Of a stretch of 64,000 nt of DNA, positions 36,221 through 44,191 are shown one piece after another. The stretch comes from Alistipes provencensis (lineage in GTDB: Bacteria; Bacteroidota; Bacteroidia; Bacteroidales; Rikenellaceae): contig NZ_LT559262.1 of assembly GCF_900083545.1 (NCBI RefSeq), positions 1,278,397-1,342,396 on the forward strand. The letters are read 5' to 3'. The translations under genes and the position numbers were made by a program. The notes beneath the pieces were generated by a model. The model was not told the origin of the DNA. It saw nothing but the letters and a program-made list of their open reading frames with translations, and made no database searches. How positions within the stretch are numbered: position 1 is the stretch's first letter; the number at the start of each line of letters is the position of its first letter.

Positions 36221-37483
36221 ATGAAAAACAAGGATATCTTCACTTTCCGCGATGCGGAGAAGCAGGCGGGGCCCGTCGCTTTCTCGACGATGCTCAAACC
36301 GGCCGGCTCGGCGTGCAACCTCGACTGCCACTACTGCTACTACCTCGACAAAGCCGTGCAGTACGGCGGCAAACAGGCCGTCATGAGCGACGAGCTGCTC
36401 GAACTTTACGTCAAACAATACATCGGGGCCAACGACGTCGACACGGTGCAGTTCTGCTGGCACGGCGGCGAACCGCTGCTGCTGGGCGTGGACTTCTACC
36501 GCCGGGCGATGGCCTTTCAGCAGAAATACGCCGACGGCAAGCGGATCGAGAACACCCTCCAGACCAACGGTACGCTGGTCGACGAGGCATGGTGCGACCT
36601 CTTTGCCGGGAATAATTTCTTGGTGGGCATCTCGCTCGATGGTCCGCAGGACATCCACGATACGTTCCGCCTGACGAAAGGTGGCAAGCCGACTTTCGAG
36701 CGCGTGATGCAGACGATCTCGATGTTCCAGCGCAGCGGTGTGGAGTACAATACGCTGAGCGTGGTGAACCGGCTGTGCGAGGGGCGCGGCGGGGAGATTT
36801 ACCGCTTCTTCCGCGACACGGTCCACAGCCGCTACATGCAGTTCCTGCCCGCCGTGGAGCATGTCGTCGACAAACCGGGCTTCCACCGCCCGCTGATCGT
36901 CTCGCCCGAGCGGGAGGGGGCGCGGCTGGCCGAATGGTCCGTAACGGCCGGCGGCTACGGCCAATTCCTGTGCGACGTCTTCGACGAGTGGGTCGTGAGC
37001 GACGTGGGGCGCTGCTATGTGCAAATGTTCGACGCCACGCTGGCCCAGTGGTGCGGCGTGCAGCCGGGCGTCTGCTCGATGGGCGAGACGTGCGGCGACG
37101 CGCTGGTCGTGGAGCACAACGGCGATGTCTACTCGTGCGACCATTTCGTCTATCCCGAATACAAGCTGGGCAATATCCGCGAGACGCCGCTGGCGGAGAT
37201 CTACCGCTCGCGCAAGCGGGTGGATTTCGGGCTGGCCAAACGCAATGCGCTGCCCGCCGAGTGCCTGCGGTGCAAATACTACTTCGCCTGCCGGGGCGAG
37301 TGCCCGAAACACCGTTTCGAGACGGGGTCCGACGGATGCCGCAAAAACTCGCTCTGTGAGGGGCTGTACCGCTATTTCCGCCATGCGGAACCTTATATGG
37401 ATTACATGCGCGAGCTGTTGTCGAAACAGCAGGCCCCGGCGTGGGTCGTGCCGTTCGCCCGCAAGCGCATGGGGCTGATGTAA
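36221..37483 (+). CDS. anSME-type radical SAM/SPASM enzyme
   Basis: 420 residues. The radical SAM motif CNLDCHYC has Cys32, Cys36 and Cys39. A C-terminal SPASM region carries CGVQPGVCSMGETCGDALVVEHNGDVYSCDHF and CLRCKYYFACRGECPKHRF, the ligands for two auxiliary clusters. This is the pattern of anaerobic sulfatase-maturating enzymes, which turn a sulfatase Cys or Ser into formylglycine. No sulfatase gene is in the window, so the substrate must be elsewhere or different. The frame is open upstream from 36053, but that part overlaps the divergent gene; the ATG at 36221 follows the -7 element directly. Confidence 0.93.
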   Translation: MKNKDIFTFRDAEKQAGPVAFSTMLKPAGSACNLDCHYCYYLDKAVQYGGKQAVMSDELLELYVKQYIGANDVDTVQFCWHGGEPLLLGVDFYRRAMAFQQKYADGKRIENTLQTNGTLVDEAWCDLFAGNNFLVGISLDGPQDIHDTFRLTKGGKPTFERVMQTISMFQRSGVEYNTLSVVNRLCEGRGGEIYRFFRDTVHSRYMQFLPAVEHVVDKPGFHRPLIVSPEREGARLAEWSVTAGGYGQFLCDVFDEWVVSDVGRCYVQMFDATLAQWCGVQPGVCSMGETCGDALVVEHNGDVYSCDHFVYPEYKLGNIRETPLAEIYRSRKRVDFGLAKRNALPAECLRCKYYFACRGECPKHRFETGSDGCRKNSLCEGLYRYFRHAEPYMDYMRELLSKQQAPAWVVPFARKRMGLM

Positions 37484-37507
37484 AAGTGCGGCGATCCGGA
37501 TCTGTGA

Positions 37508-37533
37508 ACAGGGCCTGAGGGCCCTGTTTTTTT
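37508..37533 (+). terminator. Terminator of the radical SAM gene
   Basis: ACAGGGCC, loop TGAG, GGCCCTGT, then a T run to 37533. Confidence 0.88.
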
Positions 37534-38116
37534 GTGCCCTGTTCGGGGCGGCGGCCTAAATAATTAAAATTTTTTAGTTTTATTTCGGGTGGCTTTAACG
37601 ATTAGCAGGCAGTGTTTTAGCGGCCGGTCGGACCCCTTTTTCAGCCCGGCCCGGATCGGGGCGGTGCAGTCAAAACGGAGTTTTCCCGTTTTAAGAGTGA
37701 TGCTATACACAGAAAATATCAAATCCTACCCCTCGATTCTTCAAGCGTACATCGTTTCCTATTACCGCTTACTGGAGGACGTTCCCTTGCTGTAGCACAT
37801 CTTTTTTCCGGGACGTCATACTCACCTTTTGAGGCCGTAACGCCGGCTTTGTCAGCGTCAGACCAAAGCTAACATTTCAAGCACCATACACAATGTGTGC
37901 TTCACCGTCTTCGCATTCCTGCGGAGCGCCTGCAGCACCCTGCCCGTCCGGATCGTTCGGGACGGCGCCGACCGTATCAGTTTCGTTGCGCTTAATTCCT
38001 TGTCTTTTATACCTTTGTGCGCACTCGAAGTCACTTGTTGCGTAAGTGCCGTCGCCGGAGATAAACGGGTACGGCCGCCCCCTTTATGTCCGGACCGGAC
38101 ATTTTCTTCACTTTTT
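37534..38116. other. Long region upstream of the fimbrial locus
   Basis: About 580 bp with no established gene. It holds a possible 31-codon frame (37700-37795) and a housekeeping-like -7 element TACCTTTG at 38010-38017. Nearly all initiation and regulation of the fimbrial locus must be encoded here and in the ECF motif at 38117-38145. No stable long hairpin is seen after 37533. Confidence 0.45.
37700..37795 (+). CDS. Possible 31-residue peptide
   Basis: A short frame with protein-like composition (MLYTENIKSYPSILQAYIVS...), ending in EDVPLL. No promoter or homology is evident. It may be a chance frame in the leader of the fimbrial locus. Confidence 0.2.
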   Translation: MLYTENIKSYPSILQAYIVSYYRLLEDVPLL

Positions 38117-38145
38117 CTTGGGACAAAACCGTCCCTGCCATCTCT
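38117..38145 (+). promoter_or_regulatory. ECF-type promoter of the fimbrial sigma gene
   Basis: CTTGGGACAAAACCG (38117-38131), nine bases, TCTCT (38141-38145). The same 15-mer and the same spacing to TCTCT recur at 40649-40677. GGGAC / about 16 bp / TCT fits the general form of ECF sigma promoters, so autoregulation is likely. The ATG of the sigma gene is 18 bp downstream. Confidence 0.68.
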
Positions 38146-38163
38146 ACACTAATAGAAGACAAT

Positions 38164-38724
38164 ATGGATCATCACTTTTGGAATTTGATCCGCGAGGGCG
38201 ATGAGCACGCCTTCAGGACACTATACAATCTGTATGAGGACAGATTATTCCGGTATGGAATGGGAATCGCGTATGACGAAGAGCTGATAAACCATGCCAT
38301 TCAGACACTGTTTACCTATCTGTTCGAGCGGCGGCGGAGTATTTCCGTGCCTGTGTCGCCGTTCGCCTACTTGGCCAGTTCGCTGCGCCGGTTGGTGCTG
38401 AAAGAGGTGGGAAAACGACGCAACGACTGCCTGTCGATCGACGACGTGCAGGTCTCGGGTTATGATTTCGATCTGGAGATCGACGCCGAGGCCACGATGG
38501 TCCGGACGGAATGTACCGAGCAGACGATCCGGGCCCTGCAGGGGGCGCTGAACGGACTTACGAATATGCAAAGAGAGATTATATATCTGAAGTACTACGA
38601 GGGATTGGACAACAAGAGCATTTCCGAAATCACGGGATATGCCGACAAGACGATCCGCAATGTGGCCTCCACGGCACTTGCCCGCTTACGGAAAGACAAG
38701 ATGCTTGGTCAGGCGTACGGGTGA
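38164..38724 (+). CDS. ECF sigma factor of the fimbrial locus
   Basis: 186 residues. Region 2 (about 10-80) includes RTLYNLYEDRLFRYGMGI and NHAIQTLFTYLFERR. Region 4 (about 115-180) has LTNMQREIIYLKYYEGLDNKSISEITGYADKTIRNVASTALARLRK with its helix-turn-helix. A longer frame from 38086 begins upstream of the promoter motif, so the ATG at 38164 is taken. FecR and an STN protein follow on the same strand, so this sigma is probably held by the FecR protein at 38778. Its likely targets are its own gene and the fimbrial genes from 40798. Confidence 0.93.
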   Translation: MDHHFWNLIREGDEHAFRTLYNLYEDRLFRYGMGIAYDEELINHAIQTLFTYLFERRRSISVPVSPFAYLASSLRRLVLKEVGKRRNDCLSIDDVQVSGYDFDLEIDAEATMVRTECTEQTIRALQGALNGLTNMQREIIYLKYYEGLDNKSISEITGYADKTIRNVASTALARLRKDKMLGQAYG

Positions 38725-38777
38725 TCGTTCCGGATGATTTTTAATGGGCGTTGAATAAAATTAGGAGGAAAAAGGAG

Positions 38778-39575
38778 ATGGAGCAAACTGATATGGACGA
38801 CTTGTTGTCGAAGATTGTACTGAAGACTCCGGCAAACCGGCATATGGAGGAGATCGGCGAGATTCTGGCCCGCAAACGCGCCGCCAGCCGCCGCAATGAA
38901 ACCTTCCGCCACAGGCTGACGTTGTGGGGCGTGGCGGCTTCCGTCGTCGTGATAACGGTGGTGAGCAGCCTGATCCACTTTTCGGAGACCGATTTCGAGA
39001 GCGGGGGAGAGGAGCTGGTCCACCTGCTGCCCGACAACTCCGAGGTCATCGTCATGCCCGATTCCCGGGTGTCGTACAACCGTTTCACATGGCTTTTCAA
39101 CCGCCGGGTCCGGCTCGAGGGCGAGGCCGTGTTCTCCGTCACGCACGGGCCCCGCTTCAGCGTGGGAACCCGTCAGGGCGAGGTCGTCGTTCTGGGAACG
39201 CGCTTCCGTGTGAAGCAGCAGGAATACGACCTGCTGGTCGTGTGCTACGAAGGATCGGTGCGGGTCGTCGTTCCCGTCGGGGAACTGGTGCTGCAACCCG
39301 GCCAGAAAGTCCTTTACGACTCGGCCGGCGTCCGGCTTTCGGACATTGCCGAGCCGCTGCCGCCCGTCCTGTCGTTCAATGCCGTTCCGCTCGAAGAGGT
39401 CATCCGGAGCATCGAAGAGATCTTCGGCGTCTCGGTGACCGGGCAGGAACCCTATGAAACCATCGTATTCACCGGGTTTATCACCACCTCCGATCTGAAC
39501 GAGACGCTCGAGGCCGTTTTCCGGGCCTGCGGCATCCCGTATCAGGTTTCCGGAAATGAAATATCGTTGAGGTGA
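38778..39575 (+). CDS. FecR-family anti-sigma factor of the fimbrial locus
   Basis: 265 residues. It has a short cytoplasmic N terminus (1-50), one membrane helix (about 51-70, LWGVAASVVVITVVSSLI) and a FecR domain (LPDNSEVIVMPDSRVSYNRF, VVVLGTRFRVKQ). A DUF4974-like C-terminal domain follows (about 195-265, VPLEEVIRSIEEIFGVSVT and LNETLEAVFRACGIPYQV). GGAGGAAAAAGGAG lies directly before the ATG. The stop overlaps the start of the STN-DUF3575 gene, so sigma, anti-sigma and sensor are made together. Confidence 0.93.
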   Translation: MEQTDMDDLLSKIVLKTPANRHMEEIGEILARKRAASRRNETFRHRLTLWGVAASVVVITVVSSLIHFSETDFESGGEELVHLLPDNSEVIVMPDSRVSYNRFTWLFNRRVRLEGEAVFSVTHGPRFSVGTRQGEVVVLGTRFRVKQQEYDLLVVCYEGSVRVVVPVGELVLQPGQKVLYDSAGVRLSDIAEPLPPVLSFNAVPLEEVIRSIEEIFGVSVTGQEPYETIVFTGFITTSDLNETLEAVFRACGIPYQVSGNEISLR

Positions 39576-40609
39576 TGAAGCGCTTGTTATGCACGCTCGC
39601 GCTCGTGATCGTTTCGGGTGCGTCGGGCTTCGCCTTGTCTGCGCAGCCCGTGAACCTTACCGGCCTGCTGGAACGGCTCTCGGTCGAGCGGAATGTCCAC
39701 ATCGCCTTCAGCCACATGCTGACCAATCCCGTCGTCGTGCGGGACCCTTCGCCGGAGGGGGACGTTCCCGCCGTGCTGGAACGCTGGCTCGACGGCACGG
39801 ACCTGCGCTTCAAACACTTGGGTGAAAACTATTATATATATAGGAAGTACCGGCGGGATACTTTGCCCGAGGTCTCGACCGCACCCGTTTCCATGCCTGT
39901 TCCGGTGTCCGATCCGCTGCCGGCCGTCGAGCCCTTTCCGCTCCCGCAGTCTGTGGTGAAGCTATTCCACGAACCCATTCGGACGGCCTCCGTGCCGTTT
40001 TCCGCTCCGCAGTCCTTCCTCGGACCCGTCCGGCTGGAACCGGTCCGGATTCTGCGTCCTGTGGCCGACTTGCCGGCGCCCGGAAGCGGGTATCTGCCGA
40101 CATGGGCGGTCAAGACCAATCTGCTGTACGATGCGACCCGGACACTTAACCTCGGCATGGAGTTCGGCCTTGCGCGCCGGTGGACGCTGGATGTTTCGGG
40201 AAATTACAATCCGTGGACCTTTTCGGAGAACCGGAAGATGAAGCATTGGCTCGTCCAGCCGGAGGCCCGCTGGTGGAGCTGTACTCGTTTTTCGGGACAC
40301 TTCGTGGGGTTTCACGCACACGGCGGCGGATACAACTGGGGCGGGATGCTGCCGTGGGGAATCCGTCCGGGCGAGGGGCTCCGCAACCACCGCTATCAGG
40401 GCTGGCTTGCCGGCGCGGGCGTGAGCTACGGCTACCATTGGGCGCTGGGTAACCGCTGGGGCCTCGAGGCGACGGTCGGTGTGGGTTATGCCTATCTCGA
40501 TTACGACGAATACCCGTGCGAACGCTGCGGCCGGAAAACGGGCAGCGCCACCGAACATTATTTCGGTCCCACCAAGGCGGGTATCACGCTGATTTTCATG
40601 ATTAAATAA
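39575..40609 (+). CDS. STN-DUF3575 fusion outer-membrane protein (putative fimbrial sensor)
   Basis: 344 residues. A signal peptide (ends GFALSA-Q) is followed by an STN domain (about 25-95, LTGLLERLSVERNVHIAFSHMLTNPV), a Pro/Val/Ser-rich linker (about 100-175) and a DUF3575 domain (about 178-344, WAVKTNLLYDATRTLNLGMEFGLARRW) predicted to be a small outer-membrane beta-barrel. STN domains normally sit on TonB-dependent transducers; here the signalling domain is joined to the DUF3575 barrel found in fimbrial operons. The DUF3575 part is nearly the same as the neighbour at 40798, so it arose by duplication. It overlaps fecR by one base. Proposed role: report assembly state or a surface ligand to FecR. 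Confidence 0.88.
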   Translation: MKRLLCTLALVIVSGASGFALSAQPVNLTGLLERLSVERNVHIAFSHMLTNPVVVRDPSPEGDVPAVLERWLDGTDLRFKHLGENYYIYRKYRRDTLPEVSTAPVSMPVPVSDPLPAVEPFPLPQSVVKLFHEPIRTASVPFSAPQSFLGPVRLEPVRILRPVADLPAPGSGYLPTWAVKTNLLYDATRTLNLGMEFGLARRWTLDVSGNYNPWTFSENRKMKHWLVQPEARWWSCTRFSGHFVGFHAHGGGYNWGGMLPWGIRPGEGLRNHRYQGWLAGAGVSYGYHWALGNRWGLEATVGVGYAYLDYDEYPCERCGRKTGSATEHYFGPTKAGITLIFMIK

Positions 40610-40648
40610 ATTTCTCCCCGAATCTGCGCAGAAAATAGTCGAAAAATC

Positions 40649-40677
40649 CTTGGGACAAAACCGGGATTAGGGTCTCT
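40649..40677 (+). promoter_or_regulatory. Second ECF-type promoter, upstream of DUF3575 and the fimbrial operon
   Basis: CTTGGGACAAAACCG (40649-40663), nine bases, TCTCT (40673-40677), the same motif and spacing as at 38117-38145. The ATG of the DUF3575 gene is 120 bp downstream. Confidence 0.68.
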
Positions 40678-40797
40678 TTACTTACAGAGCGACTTCCCTG
40701 ATGAATTTTTGGAATAAAATCGGAACCGAGAAGACGGTTCCCGAGGTATGCGCTCGCATGTGGGATAGAAGACGCATAAATACAATACGAGAAAAAG

Positions 40798-41397
40798 ATG
40801 AGAAAAGCTTTGATGCTGGTCCTTGTGACGATATGCTTCGGCTGTTACGGGGCGTATGCTCAGAAAGCGGCGGTCAAGACCAACCTGCTTTACGACGCGA
40901 CCTCGACGCTGAATCTGGGCGTGGAGTTCGGCCTTGCGCGCCGGTGGACGCTGGACGTCTCGGGGAACTACAATCCGTGGACCTTTTCGGAGAACCGGAA
41001 GATGAAACACTGGCTCGTCCAGCCGGAGGTTCGCTGGTGGAGTTGTACCCGTTTTTCGGGCCACTTCGTCGGACTGCACGCGCTCGGCGGCGGATACAAC
41101 TGGGGCGGGATGCTGCCTTGGGGCTTCAACACGGGCAAAATGTTCGGTTCGGTCCGCAACGAAAATATCCGGAACCACCGCTACGAAGGCTGGCTCGTCG
41201 GCGCGGGCGTGAGCTACGGCTACCATTGGGTGCTGGGCAACCGCTGGGGCCTCGAGGCGACGGTCGGCGTGGGCTATGCCTACCTCGATTACGACAAATA
41301 TCCGTGCGCCAAGTGCGGCCGGAAGATCGGCAGCGAGACGCAGCACTATTTCGGCCCCACCAAGGCGGGTATCACCCTGATATTCATGATTAAATAA
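40798..41397 (+). CDS. DUF3575 outer-membrane protein
   Basis: 199 residues with a signal peptide (MRKALMLVLVTICFGCYGAYA-Q). One DUF3575 domain covers the mature protein. It ends in FGPTKAGITLIFMIK, identical to the end of the STN-DUF3575 fusion at 39575-40609. Such proteins accompany DUF3868/OmpA-like proteins and fimbrillins in Bacteroidales fimbrial operons and may form an outer-membrane platform. Two Cys pairs (YPCAKCGRK) are shared with the fusion. It is 17 bp upstream of the DUF3868/OmpA gene and first gene after the second ECF-type promoter. Confidence 0.9.
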   Translation: MRKALMLVLVTICFGCYGAYAQKAAVKTNLLYDATSTLNLGVEFGLARRWTLDVSGNYNPWTFSENRKMKHWLVQPEVRWWSCTRFSGHFVGLHALGGGYNWGGMLPWGFNTGKMFGSVRNENIRNHRYEGWLVGAGVSYGYHWVLGNRWGLEATVGVGYAYLDYDKYPCAKCGRKIGSETQHYFGPTKAGITLIFMIK

Positions 41398-41413
41398 ATT
41401 GGAGTTTCCGACT

Positions 41414-42946
41414 ATGAAAAAAATACGCATGATCTTGTTGGCGGCATGTCCGGCGCTGGCCTTTCCCTTTGCAGACGGCATGGCCCAGATGCGGCAGGGC
41501 AATGTCACCGTGCAGGTGAACGAACTTGCCCAGCGCGGCGATTCGCTCTACGTCGATATGGCCGTGACGACCCGGGGACGGAACGTCCCTTCGCGGATGA
41601 GCGCGGATTTCACACCGGTGCTCGCCTCCGGAGAGCATTCGCTGGCCCTGCCCGCCGTTTCGCTCATGGGGCGCAACAGCTACAAGAACCACCGCCGCGC
41701 ACTGGCGCTGATGAGCGAGAAGGAGCGTGCGGCCTATGAAAAATCGGCTCCGTATTATGTGGTGCCGGATTATAAAGGCGACAGCCGGATGGACTACCGT
41801 CTGGCGCTGCCTTACGAGTCGTGGATGTCGTCGGCGCAGTTGAGCCTTCAGAAGAATGACTGCGGCTGCGGCAAATCCAGCGTTACGGACGTGCGCCTGC
41901 TGGCCGGCAAAGTGGATCTGGAGGAGGTGATCGTCATCGAGCGCTATCTTATCGAACCCCATCTTGCCTATATACAGCCCGAAGCCGAGGCGGTGAAGAG
42001 CCGTGCCGAGCAGGGCGAATCGTTCCTCGACTTTGCCGTCGGGAAGACCAACATCAACCCCGAATTCGGCCGCAACGCGACGGAACTGGAGAAGATCCGC
42101 CGGATGATCGATCTCGTGCAGGACGACAAGGATGTGACGATCAACCGTATCTCCATTACGGGCTACGCCTCTCCCGAGGGATCGCTGGCCATGAACGAAC
42201 GCCTGTCCGAAGGCCGCGCGAAAGCGCTCCGGGACTATTTGCAGAGTCGTTACCCCTCGATTCCCGGGTCGCTCTATTCGGTCTACTTCGGCGGCGAGAA
42301 CTGGGACGACCTCGTGAAGGCGCTCCAGACCTCCGACATGCCCGACCGGCAGGCCGTGCTCGACATCATCGACCGCTATTCGATCACCCAGGGCCGCGAG
42401 GCGAAGCTGATGGCCCTCAAGGGCGGCACTCCGTGGCGTTACATGCTCCGGGAGATGTTCCCCGCCCTGCGTAAGGTGACGGTCATGGTGGATTACAACG
42501 TGCGGAATTTCGATATCGAGGAGGCGAAGGCCGTAGTGAAGACCCGTCCCCAGAACCTGAGCCTGAACGAGCTCTATCTGGTCGCCAACACCTACGAACC
42601 GGGATCGGCGGATTTCAACAGCCTGTTTGAAACCGCCGTGCGGCTCTACCCCGAAAGCGCCGCTGCGACCGTCAATGCGGCGGTCTCGGCCCTCGAACGA
42701 CGCGATTTCGTCGGCGCCGAGCGGTACCTGCGGAGCGTGAAGTCCCCGGACCGGATTCCCGAATGCGACAATGCATGGGGACTGCTGCTGATGCTGCGTG
42801 ATCAGGATTACGACCGCGCCGGAGCCTATTTCGAAGCGGCGCAGGCCGCGGGCCTCGGGGCCGCACAGCAGAATCTTGCCGAGATCGCACGCCTGCGGAA
42901 GAATCTCGACCAGATCCGGGAAGCGGAGCTGAAGAACCGAAAATAA
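41414..42946 (+). CDS. DUF3868/OmpA-like fimbrial assembly protein
   Basis: 510 residues from the ATG at 41414; an ATG at 41399 adds five residues before the signal. The signal peptide (MKKIRMILLAACPALAFPFA) precedes a DUF3868 beta-domain (about 30-170, with a CGCG motif). An OmpA-like peptidoglycan-binding domain spans about 200-340 (ITGYASPEGS, NERLSEGRAKALRDYLQ). A C-terminal TPR-like helical part (about 380-510) completes it. It probably anchors the outer-membrane fimbrial platform to the cell wall. Located between DUF3575 and the first fimbrillin. Confidence 0.88.
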   Translation: MKKIRMILLAACPALAFPFADGMAQMRQGNVTVQVNELAQRGDSLYVDMAVTTRGRNVPSRMSADFTPVLASGEHSLALPAVSLMGRNSYKNHRRALALMSEKERAAYEKSAPYYVVPDYKGDSRMDYRLALPYESWMSSAQLSLQKNDCGCGKSSVTDVRLLAGKVDLEEVIVIERYLIEPHLAYIQPEAEAVKSRAEQGESFLDFAVGKTNINPEFGRNATELEKIRRMIDLVQDDKDVTINRISITGYASPEGSLAMNERLSEGRAKALRDYLQSRYPSIPGSLYSVYFGGENWDDLVKALQTSDMPDRQAVLDIIDRYSITQGREAKLMALKGGTPWRYMLREMFPALRKVTVMVDYNVRNFDIEEAKAVVKTRPQNLSLNELYLVANTYEPGSADFNSLFETAVRLYPESAAATVNAAVSALERRDFVGAERYLRSVKSPDRIPECDNAWGLLLMLRDQDYDRAGAYFEAAQAAGLGAAQQNLAEIARLRKNLDQIREAELKNRK

Positions 42947-42994
42947 GAAGAAAGATTGCAGAATCAAATAGTTAGACGCCTTATTTATTATTAA

Positions 42995-44134
42995 ATGTTC
43001 AAAATTATGAAGATGAAGACTTTGTTTGTTGCCGCTCTGGCAACAATGTCCATGGTTGCTTGCAACAAGGACGCCGAACCGACTGGAACCCCTGCCGGGA
43101 ACGGCGGCGGCAAGACCAATTTCGCCGTGTCGCTTCCGGGCGCGCCGGATACCTACGCGGTCGAGGACCCGCAGGCGGGGGCTATCACGCCGTATTACGA
43201 CAATGTGATGGTTTATCTGGCCGATGCCGGTGAGAATGTGGTGGGCTACGCATGGACCGATGCCGAGATCAAGGCGCGGGAGAAGCGTTTCGAGCAGATC
43301 ACCGAACCGGTGGCCGTATTGGTTATCGTGAACTCGGGCAGCGCTGTGCTGCCGACCGGTTCGCTTTCGCTTGCCGCACTTAATAGCAGCATCGACGCCA
43401 TCACGGTCGCCGATCAGAACAAAGCCGTCAAGACCCTTGCGGCCGAGGATTCGAAAGGCAACGCTGCCGGGACTTACGGTCCCATCCAGCAGGTGATGCT
43501 CTTTGGTCAGCAGGATACGTTCACGACGGAGACTCCCACCGACGGCCACACGCTGAAAAAAGCTGCCATAGAACTCAAGTCGATGGCGGCGCGTTTCGAG
43601 GTGGGCACCGTGAAGCCGGGCACCGGTCTGGACGCACTGACCGTCGAGGCCGTTTATCTCAACAACTTCTACCTCGACCACGGACGCCTCACCGCTCAGG
43701 AGTTCACTGAACTCACTTGGCCGACGGTGTACACCCCCGCATGGGCTACCGACGGCTACAATGCAGCCGTAACGTCCAACGCCGGAACCAAGGTCTATGC
43801 TTATCAGGTTCTCCTCGGCGATAAGATTCCCCATATCATCTACAAGGTGAGCGGTACGGTTTCGGCCGGTTACAAGCTCTCCGACGGTACGGGCGACATG
43901 GACAATCCGACTCCGTTCACCGACATGTACATCACCGTGAAAGGTTTCCGTGAGAACGGTTCGCTGCTTACGACTATCGAGGGTCACAAAATCTACAAAA
44001 TGGGTCTGGCCGACGGCGGTATCGCAATTACCCCCGACAAGATCACGCCCGATCCCGAGAAGAACAAGATCGACCTGATCGTAGCTATCACGGTTGCCGA
44101 GTGGACATCGGCGAACGTTACCCCCGAATTTTAA
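42995..44134 (+). CDS. FimA/Mfa-type fimbrillin lipoprotein 1
   Basis: 379 residues; starts at codon 5 or 7 (43007 or 43013) are equally good. A lipoprotein signal ends MVAC. The precursor carries GGGK-TNFAV, with the Lys 17 residues after the lipidated Cys, like the processing site of related prepilins. Two beta-domains follow and the protein ends VAEWTSANVTPEF, a final strand suited to donor-strand exchange. First and probably most abundant of three tandem fimbrillins (next at 44192 and 45383), with a hairpin at 44151-44179 behind it. Confidence 0.9.
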   Translation: MFKIMKMKTLFVAALATMSMVACNKDAEPTGTPAGNGGGKTNFAVSLPGAPDTYAVEDPQAGAITPYYDNVMVYLADAGENVVGYAWTDAEIKAREKRFEQITEPVAVLVIVNSGSAVLPTGSLSLAALNSSIDAITVADQNKAVKTLAAEDSKGNAAGTYGPIQQVMLFGQQDTFTTETPTDGHTLKKAAIELKSMAARFEVGTVKPGTGLDALTVEAVYLNNFYLDHGRLTAQEFTELTWPTVYTPAWATDGYNAAVTSNAGTKVYAYQVLLGDKIPHIIYKVSGTVSAGYKLSDGTGDMDNPTPFTDMYITVKGFRENGSLLTTIEGHKIYKMGLADGGIAITPDKITPDPEKNKIDLIVAITVAEWTSANVTPEF

Positions 44135-44150
44135 GTTTTATTGAACAGCC

Positions 44151-44179
44151 CGGGGGAGGGAATCCTCCTCCGATTTTTT
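44151..44179 (+). terminator. Intercistronic terminator-like hairpin after fimbrillin 1
   Basis: CGGGGGAGG (44151-44159), loop GAAT, CCTCCTCCG with one G-U pair, then T6. It lies 13 bp before the next ATG, so read-through must be partial for downstream genes to be made. Confidence 0.72.
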
Positions 44180-44191
44180 ACTGAAAGTTTT

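Noticed and set aside
38086..38163. Longer N terminus for the fimbrial sigma factor
   Set aside because: The extra codons overlap the ECF promoter motif at 38117-38145.
41390..43987. Open frame of 865 codons on the minus strand
   Set aside because: It crosses the DUF3868/OmpA gene, an intergenic gap and fimbrillin 1, with no recognisable domain.
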